This document shows positions 9,296 to 13,577 of a stretch of 13,577 nucleotides of DNA, one piece after another. Both the position numbers and the translations under genes were made by a program. How positions within the stretch are numbered: position 1 is the stretch's first letter; each line of letters begins with the position of its first letter. This stretch comes from Gemmatimonadaceae bacterium (GTDB lineage Bacteria; Gemmatimonadota; Gemmatimonadetes; Gemmatimonadales; Gemmatimonadaceae). Below the pieces are notes generated by a model that was not told where the DNA came from, did no database searches, and saw only the letters and a list, made by a program, of their open reading frames with translations. The stretch covers positions 1 to 13,577 of the forward strand of contig JACMLI010000414.1 of assembly GCA_014379705.1 (NCBI GenBank), read 5' to 3'.

Positions 9296-9669
9296 TTTCT
9301 TGCGGCTTCCTCCAGGGAACGCGTGAGCTTGTAGAGTTGGCGGCTGACGCTGGCGAGGTTCTGCTGGAGTGTGGTGGCGTCTTTGGGTGGAAGCATTCCC
9401 AGTTCGGCGGCGAAGATCAGGAGCGCTTCGACCTCGCGTAATGAGCCGTACGCAATGTGGCAGAAGCTGGCGAATGCCTTCGGGCCGCGGCGGCAGCTGC
9501 CTTCCGCAATGTTCGCGACGACGGACACGGCTGCCCGTCGGGTCTGGGCGGTCAGGCCGAATCGCTCGGTTGACGGGTAGTTGGCTGTCACGGCATACAC
9601 CTGTTTGCCGAAGTCCACGGCCGCCCGCCAGACGACAAGTCGCGCGAATGGGCTTGATGAGTCTCGCAT
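9286..9669 (-). CDS. Four-helix bundle protein (23S rRNA intervening-sequence protein family)
   Basis: This 127-residue helical protein has the family's typical size and motif order: LVVWRAAVDF at 11-20, YPSTERFGLTAQTRRAAVSV around 31-50, VANIAEG at 51-57, SLREVEALL at 76-84, and a final helix QQNLASVSRQLYKLTRSLEE. Family members occur in intervening sequences of Leptospira and Coxiella 23S rRNA and, as Avd, in diversity-generating retroelements, where a pentamer binds nucleic acid. No 23S gene, reverse transcriptase or variable repeat is present here, so this is a stand-alone member whose role is unknown. The ATG at 9669 is chosen because the family begins with MRD-like residues; the open frame to 9762 adds unrelated sequence. 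No Shine-Dalgarno sequence is evident. It carries a TTA codon (GSLREV, near 9437) outside the CGTTAGGC context of other TTA codons, a mild sign of different origin. Confidence 0.88.
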   Translation of the reverse strand: MRDSSSPFARLVVWRAAVDFGKQVYAVTANYPSTERFGLTAQTRRAAVSVVANIAEGSCRRGPKAFASFCHIAYGSLREVEALLIFAAELGMLPPKDATTLQQNLASVSRQLYKLTRSLEEAARKTS

Positions 9670-9775
9670 GGCGGCACGGTATGCGTGCGTCCAGCAATGA
9701 GCATCATCATTCCAGCGCACTCGAAAGCGTTTCGTTGCCGACGACCTACGCACCCTCCCCAATGGTCCACCAGTC

Positions 9776-9847
9776 CTCGTCTATCTCGTCTATCTCGTCT
9801 ATCTCGTCCACCTCGTCCGCCTCGTCCACCTCGTCCACCTCGTCAAT
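9776..9847 (+). repeat. Right tandem array of 9 bp units (CTCGTCTAT/CTCGTCCAC)
   Basis: There are eight consecutive 9-bp units: CTCGTCTAT three times, then CTCGTCCAC, CTCGTCCGC, CTCGTCCAC twice and CTCGTCAAT. Its reverse complement reads RTRGACGAG, matching the left array unit ATGGACGAG, so the two arrays are inverted. The last unit contains the stop codon of the epimerase-like gene (9843-9845). Confidence 0.9.
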
Positions 9848-10493
9848 CCGCCTCCATCGCCCTGATCTCCGGTACCTCGACAACGCGCGAAACAGACGGC
9901 GCGTGCTCCGACGCGTAGACGAGGGCCGCGACCATCTGTCCCAGAGTCACGAGTCCCAGGCGCAGCGCCGTGGGTCGGGTGGACGCCAGTCGCTCCCAAA
10001 TCGCATAGAACGGAACGAGAAGCAACGGCCAGCGATGTCCCGGCCCGACGACGTACCACGGTCGCACCGCGGTGAACGGCAGGCCGCTCGTCGCGAGCAA
10101 GGCTTCACCGCGCGCGCGGACGGCCTGGTAGGCCCGCATCACCGGCGCCGGCTGGGCGACGCTGAGGTAGACGAAGTGCGAAACGCCGCGAGTGCTCGCG
10201 ACCCGGATGGCCTGCTGGGCCGACACCCAGTCCACCTGCTCGAACTCGCGGGACTTCGAGGGACCCGGGTGTGGTGTCCCGACGAGGTGGATGAACACGT
10301 CGCCGGTGCGCACGGCGTCGGCGTACGAATCACCGGACAGGGCGTCACCGATCACCGGCTCAGCGCCGGCGGGAACGCGGCCCAGGGAGGAGGACCGTAC
10401 GAGCGCGCGGACCGAATGTCCGCGCGCAAGGAGTGCGGCGATCACGGGGCGCCCGATGTAGCCCGTGCCTCCCGTGATGAAGACGTGCGCCAT
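9843..10493 (-). CDS. NAD(P)-binding epimerase-like protein (atypical SDR/NmrA-type)
   Basis: This 216-residue Rossmann-fold protein has the dinucleotide motif TGGTGYIG at 7-14 and the typical continuation RPVIAALLARGHSVRALVRS. Further marks are GDAL (a residue set near the adenine site), FIHLVGTPHPG, and YLSVAQ with a downstream Tyr-X-X-X-Arg (YQAVR) in place of the catalytic Tyr-X-X-X-Lys. It thus belongs to the atypical short-chain dehydrogenase group that binds cofactor but may not catalyse classical SDR chemistry. The segment FTAVRPWYVVGPGHRWPLLL is a usual substrate-side loop. The start at 10493 is 16 bases after the diheme cytochrome stop, so the two are an operon, which might suggest a quinone- or redox-related role. 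The C-terminus ends inside the right repeat array, so its last residues may have been altered by the repeat. Confidence 0.82.
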   Translation of the reverse strand: MAHVFITGGTGYIGRPVIAALLARGHSVRALVRSSSLGRVPAGAEPVIGDALSGDSYADAVRTGDVFIHLVGTPHPGPSKSREFEQVDWVSAQQAIRVASTRGVSHFVYLSVAQPAPVMRAYQAVRARGEALLATSGLPFTAVRPWYVVGPGHRWPLLLVPFYAIWERLASTRPTALRLGLVTLGQMVAALVYASEHAPSVSRVVEVPEIRAMEAD

Positions 10494-10509
10494 GGCGCCC
10501 GTCCGCTGC

Positions 10510-11403
10510 CTAACGGTTGCCGAAGGGCTTCGGCGGCACCGTCTTGAGGTAGGCGTACACGGCGCGGATGTCGTCGTCGGTCATCAGCTTCGTGGCGTTT
10601 ACCGGCATGAAGGGGTCGATCTGGGTGCCGTTCGGTCGCTTCCCCTCACGCAGGGCCCGGAAGAAGTCGGACTCCTTGTAGTGTCCGATGCCCTCCGGGG
10701 TGAGGTTGGAGGCAGGTTTCATGTCGGGCGGCGTGCCGGGAACCTGGCCACCAGACAGCGTGGGACCATGGCATCCCGTGCAGCCGCCGATGTCAGCGAG
10801 GTACTTGCCGTACTCGGCGTTGACACCGGAGGCCGGCCGGGTGCGCGCGACGTTGGAGTGGTCGATCGCCTCCGCCTCGAACAGCGGGAGCTGGCCGGCC
10901 ACGTACAGGGCGCGCCCCAGGGGTCCCACCGACGACGCCTCGGAGGGCCGGTTCACGGGCGGCACGCTGCGGATGTACGCCACGATCGCGGCCGCGTCTT
11001 CATCCGCGAGGCCGACCCAGTCCCTGGAGGGCATCCACTGCAGCTTGCGGCCGCCGGGGCCGACGCCATGACGGATCGCGCGCACGACGTCGGAATCGGC
11101 CAGCACCGTGCCAGTGCCCCCGGTGCCACTCGTTAGGTTCGGCGCGTGGAATGTCCCGAGGGGGCCGCCATCGATGAAGAGCTGACCCCCGAGGTCCTGC
11201 CCATGGCACTCGGCGCACTTGGTGATGGCCCGGACGAGGTACTGCCCGCGGGCCACGGTCGTCGAATCGCGGGGGAACTCGGGCGCCGAGTCGGTCACGG
11301 AGACCTTCTGGCCCATCCGGTACGATGACAGGCCATAGACGACGGCGACACAGAGCACGACCACCACGAAAAGCCCGAGGGCGATGTTCTTGAGCAGGCG
11401 CAT
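10510..11403 (-). CDS. Membrane-anchored diheme cytochrome c
   Basis: This 297-residue electron carrier is held in the membrane by an N-terminal helix (residues about 5-24, NIALGLFVVVVLCVAVVYGL), with its heme domains outside. Two class I cytochrome c domains are visible. The first has CAECH at 63-67 with probable axial Met124 (LQWMPSRDW); the second has CTGCH at 208-212 with probable axial Met266 (DPFMPVNA). The layout matches diheme subunits that pass electrons between a dehydrogenase and a terminal oxidase, but no such enzyme is adjacent. It leads a two-gene operon with the epimerase-like protein. The ATG at 11403 fits the membrane anchor. It is divergent from speA across a spacer with two palindromes. 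It contains CTA ACG in CGTTAGGT on the opposite strand. Confidence 0.92.
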   Translation of the reverse strand: MRLLKNIALGLFVVVVLCVAVVYGLSSYRMGQKVSVTDSAPEFPRDSTTVARGQYLVRAITKCAECHGQDLGGQLFIDGGPLGTFHAPNLTSGTGGTGTVLADSDVVRAIRHGVGPGGRKLQWMPSRDWVGLADEDAAAIVAYIRSVPPVNRPSEASSVGPLGRALYVAGQLPLFEAEAIDHSNVARTRPASGVNAEYGKYLADIGGCTGCHGPTLSGGQVPGTPPDMKPASNLTPEGIGHYKESDFFRALREGKRPNGTQIDPFMPVNATKLMTDDDIRAVYAYLKTVPPKPFGNR

Positions 11404-11450
11404 GGGAAGGAAGGCGGGGGGACGTCCGGGAGACTACGCTCAACAGTGTC

Positions 11451-11465
11451 CCGCGGATTCCGCGG
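11451..11465. promoter_or_regulatory. 15-base palindrome in the cytochrome/speA divergent spacer
   Basis: CCGCGGA and TCCGCGG are perfect complements around a single central T. The site is 48 bases upstream of the cytochrome start and 83 bases upstream of the speA start. Symmetric sites in divergent spacers are typical operators, but no regulator gene is nearby. Confidence 0.35.
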
Positions 11466-11505
11466 CGGCGAGGGTCATTCGACCTACGGCACGATGCCCC
11501 TTGCC

Positions 11506-11517
11506 GGCGGTACCGCC
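11506..11517. promoter_or_regulatory. 12-base palindrome upstream of speA
   Basis: GGCGGTACCGCC is a perfect palindrome 30 bases before the speA ATG, which is in or near the expected promoter region. It is a candidate operator or leader hairpin. The high GC content makes short palindromes more likely by chance. Confidence 0.3.
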
Positions 11518-11547
11518 ACCCGACGCAATGCCCTACCTTTTGCCGCC

Positions 11548-13521
11548 ATGACCAGTACCCGTCCTTCCGCGCCGCCGGCGTCCGGCGCCACCGCCGAGAT
11601 GCCTGCCGTTCCGTGGACCGTGGAAGACTCCAAGGCGCTCTACAATGTCGAAGGGTGGGGAGCCGGCTTCTTCGACGTGAACGAGCTGGGGCGCGTGATC
11701 GTCCGGCCCGACCCGGAAGCCCCCACGCGAACGATCGATCTTTACGAGCTCGCCGTCGACCTCGAAGCGCAGGGGATCCAGCTCCCCGTGCTGTTCCGCT
11801 TCTCGGACATCCTCCGCAAGCGCATCGAGGCGCTCAGCGAAGGCTTCCAGGCGGCGATCAAGGAGTGGGAGTACCCGGGGCAGTACACCACGGTGTACCC
11901 GATCAAGGTGAACCAGCAGCGGCACGTCGTGGAAGAGATCGTCGCCTTCGGGCACAAGCACGGCGTGGGGCTCGAATGCGGCTCCAAGCCCGAGTTGCAG
12001 GCTGTGCTGGGTCTCGGCGAGTCGAACGAACACATCATTGTCTGCAACGGCTACAAGGACGAGGAGTTCATGCGCCTCGCCCTCATGGGCCAGAAGCTGG
12101 GGCACCCGGTGTTCATCGTCGTCGAGCAGCTTTCCGAACTCGAAGTGCTCCTCGCGGCGGCCGACGACCTGGGCGTGACGCCCAACGCCGGCGTGCGGAT
12201 CAAGCTCGCGTCCGAGGGTGCGGGACGCTGGGCGCAAAGCGGGGGGGAGAAGTCGAAGTTCGGGCTCAACACCGCCGAGCTGATGAAGTTGATCGACCGG
12301 CTCCGCGAGCTCGGGCGCATCGACATCCTCAAGCTCGTGCACTTCCATCTCGGCAGCCAGATCACCGACATCCGGTACATCAAGTCGGGGCTGCAGGAGA
12401 TCTCGCGCTTCTACATCGAGCTGCACAAGATCGGCGTTGGCATCACGCACGTCGACGTGGGTGGCGGCCTGGGCGTGGATTACGACGGCACGAACTCCAC
12501 CAACCAGGCGAGTGTGAATTACACGCTGCAGGAGTACGCGTCGGACGTCGTGTATACCTTCGCCGAGGCCTGCCGCGAGAACGAGATTCCCGCGCCGCAC
12601 ATCATCAGTGAGTCGGGACGCGCCCTCACGGCGCACCACGCGCTCCTCCTCCTTCGCGTCATCGACGTGGAGTCGCAGGCCTCGATCGTCGAGCCGCCCA
12701 TCAACACGGGAGACCACGTCCTCCTCCACGAGATGGCGGAGGACTACAAGATGCTCGGGCGAAAGAAGCTGCCGAAGCGAAAGGTCATCGAGATCTACCA
12801 CGACGCTTCGTTCGACAAGGACCGCGCCCAGCAGCTGTTCAACAGCGGCGTGCTGAGCCTCCGCGACCGGGCGACCGCGGAGACGATGTACAACCTGACG
12901 ATGAACCGCATCGCGCAGATCGTCGGGGACAGCAAGAGCGGGTACGAGGAGATCACGAAGGACGTCGAGGCGTCACTGGTCGACCGCTACTTCTGCAACT
13001 TCTCGCTCTTCCAGTCCCTGCCGGACAGCTGGGCGATCGACCAGCTCTTTCCGATCATGCCGGTGCACCGCCTGAGCGAGCGCCCGGATCGTCGCGGGAC
13101 GCTGCAGGACATGTCGTGCGATTCCGACGGCAAGATCGACCGGTTCGTGGGTGGGAAGGACGGAAAGCCCAACCTGGAACTGCATCAGTTCCGCGACGGC
13201 GAGGACTACATCATCGGTATCTTCCTCACCGGGGCGTACCAGGAGATCCTGGGCGACCTGCACAACCTGTTCGGCGACACGAACGCGGTGCACGTGCGGA
13301 TCACCGACGCCGGCTATGAACTCACGCACCTGGTGCACGGCGACACCGTGACCGAGGTGCTGAACTACGTGCAGTTCAGCGCGTCGGACCTTCTTGCGAC
13401 GTTCCGGCGGAAGGTCGCGAACGCGCGGAGCCTCACGCGGCAGGAGTGCAATACCTACATCGCGGAGTACGTGGCGGGGCTCGAGGGGTACACGTATCTC
13501 GAGGGGGAGGCGGCGCGGTAA
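11548..13521 (+). CDS. speA: Biosynthetic arginine decarboxylase
   Basis: This PLP- and Mg-dependent enzyme converts arginine to agmatine and CO2, feeding putrescine and spermidine synthesis. Its 657 residues match the length of E. coli SpeA. Visible motifs: VYPIKVNQ with the PLP lysine at 120, LVHFHLGSQ in the barrel, the glycine-rich phosphate loop HVDVGGGLGVDYDG at 301-314, SESGRALTAHHA, and the C-terminal CDSDGKID with active-site Cys524. The GAYQEILGDLHNLFGD signature follows. An in-frame GTG at 11446 would add 34 non-homologous residues, so the ATG at 11548 is preferred. It has no Shine-Dalgarno sequence; TACCTT at 11534-11539 might be a -10 element giving a leaderless mRNA, but this is weak. 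No agmatinase or agmatine deiminase is in the window. A G-rich tandem repeat begins directly after its stop. Confidence 0.96.
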   Translation: MTSTRPSAPPASGATAEMPAVPWTVEDSKALYNVEGWGAGFFDVNELGRVIVRPDPEAPTRTIDLYELAVDLEAQGIQLPVLFRFSDILRKRIEALSEGFQAAIKEWEYPGQYTTVYPIKVNQQRHVVEEIVAFGHKHGVGLECGSKPELQAVLGLGESNEHIIVCNGYKDEEFMRLALMGQKLGHPVFIVVEQLSELEVLLAAADDLGVTPNAGVRIKLASEGAGRWAQSGGEKSKFGLNTAELMKLIDRLRELGRIDILKLVHFHLGSQITDIRYIKSGLQEISRFYIELHKIGVGITHVDVGGGLGVDYDGTNSTNQASVNYTLQEYASDVVYTFAEACRENEIPAPHIISESGRALTAHHALLLLRVIDVESQASIVEPPINTGDHVLLHEMAEDYKMLGRKKLPKRKVIEIYHDASFDKDRAQQLFNSGVLSLRDRATAETMYNLTMNRIAQIVGDSKSGYEEITKDVEASLVDRYFCNFSLFQSLPDSWAIDQLFPIMPVHRLSERPDRRGTLQDMSCDSDGKIDRFVGGKDGKPNLELHQFRDGEDYIIGIFLTGAYQEILGDLHNLFGDTNAVHVRITDAGYELTHLVHGDTVTEVLNYVQFSASDLLATFRRKVANARSLTRQECNTYIAEYVAGLEGYTYLEGEAAR

Positions 13522-13522
13522 G

Positions 13523-13577
13523 GCGAGCGGGGGGGAACTGCGAGCGGGGGATAGAGCGAGCGGGGGAAACTGCGAGC
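13523..13577 (+). repeat. G-rich tandem repeat after speA, continuing past the window
   Basis: Units of 16-17 bases begin with GCGAGCGGGGG: 13523-13539 (17 bases, ending GGGAACT), 13540-13555 (ending ATAGA), 13556-13571 (ending AAACT) and the start of a fourth at 13572. The array begins two bases after the speA stop codon. The runs of five to seven G could form quadruplex-like structure. Its full length is outside the window. Confidence 0.85.

Larger units (their letters stand above)
9211..9847 (-). mobile_element. Putative repeat-bracketed four-helix-bundle unit
   Basis: Two 8-9 bp tandem arrays in inverted orientation (9211-9271 and 9776-9847) enclose a single gene for a four-helix-bundle protein of the 23S-intervening-sequence family. 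The unit fills nearly the whole space between two convergent genes, starting 12 bases after the S9 stop and ending over the epimerase-like stop. In the minus-strand transcript the GTGGACGAG-type units can pair with the CTCGTCCAT-type units, placing the gene in the loop, as described for intervening sequences in some bacterial 23S rRNA genes. No transposase, integrase or target-site duplication is visible, so mobility is inference. Confidence 0.4.

Noticed and set aside
9286..9669. Diversity-generating retroelement (the protein resembles Avd)
   Set aside because: No reverse transcriptase, template repeat or variable repeat is present in the window; only the four-helix-bundle protein is shared with such systems.
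9776..9847. Possible CRISPR array
   Set aside because: The repeats are 9 bp and directly adjacent with no spacers, so this is a simple tandem array.
9369..10547. 392-codon plus-strand open frame with a Ser/Ile/Thr-rich tract
   Set aside because: The serine-rich tract is just the 9-bp array translated, and the rest is antisense to the four-helix-bundle and epimerase-like genes.
11534..11539. TACCTT as a -10 element for leaderless speA
   Set aside because: Distance to the ATG would fit, but no -35 element is found at the proper spacing, so it was not listed as a promoter.
11533..12801. 422-codon minus-strand open frame
   Set aside because: It lies antisense to speA, whose motifs and full length are unambiguous; the translation is a Val/Asp/His-rich mirror without motifs.

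Overview
The window is high-GC bacterial chromosome with strong G/C preference at third codon positions. Its gene families are S9 peptidase, exported amidohydrolase, sialidase-like lipoprotein, diheme cytochrome c and orphan histidine kinase. Together with the recurring octamer CGTTAGGC, these suggest a soil-type Gemmatimonadota-like organism. That assignment is an impression from gene style, since there is no rRNA or marker gene here to prove it.

Layout. The left edge (about 1-200) holds a plus-strand reading frame that enters from outside the window. It collides near position 196 with the broken 3' end of a minus-strand sialidase-like lipoprotein gene. Upstream of that gene, on the same strand, are an exported metal-dependent amidohydrolase and an orphan GAF-type sensor histidine kinase with its own sigma70-like promoter. 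Next is a two-gene minus-strand operon: a metallo-beta-lactamase protein with two rhodanese domains (persulfide dioxygenase-like), overlapping by 8 bases a small DUF502 membrane protein. A 119-base divergent spacer leads into a large plus-strand exported S9 (prolyl oligopeptidase) peptidase.

Between the stop codons of two convergent genes, the S9 peptidase and an NAD(P)-binding epimerase-like protein, lies a compact unit of about 640 bases. A four-helix-bundle protein gene of the 23S-intervening-sequence family is bracketed by two tandem arrays of 8-9 bp repeats in inverted orientation, so a transcript of the unit could fold with the gene in the loop. This is the most interesting item in the window. 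To its right the epimerase-like gene forms an operon with a membrane-anchored diheme cytochrome c. A 144-base divergent spacer with two perfect palindromes then precedes speA, the biosynthetic arginine decarboxylase (arginine to agmatine, first step of a polyamine route). A second, unrelated G-rich tandem repeat starts right after the speA stop and runs off the window.

Functionally this is mostly ordinary accessory and housekeeping chromosome: periplasmic peptide and small-molecule hydrolysis, sulfur (persulfide) handling, electron transfer and polyamine synthesis. The non-routine signals are the repeat-bracketed four-helix-bundle unit, the CGTTAGGC motif that carries almost all TTA codons I saw, and the double truncation at the left edge.
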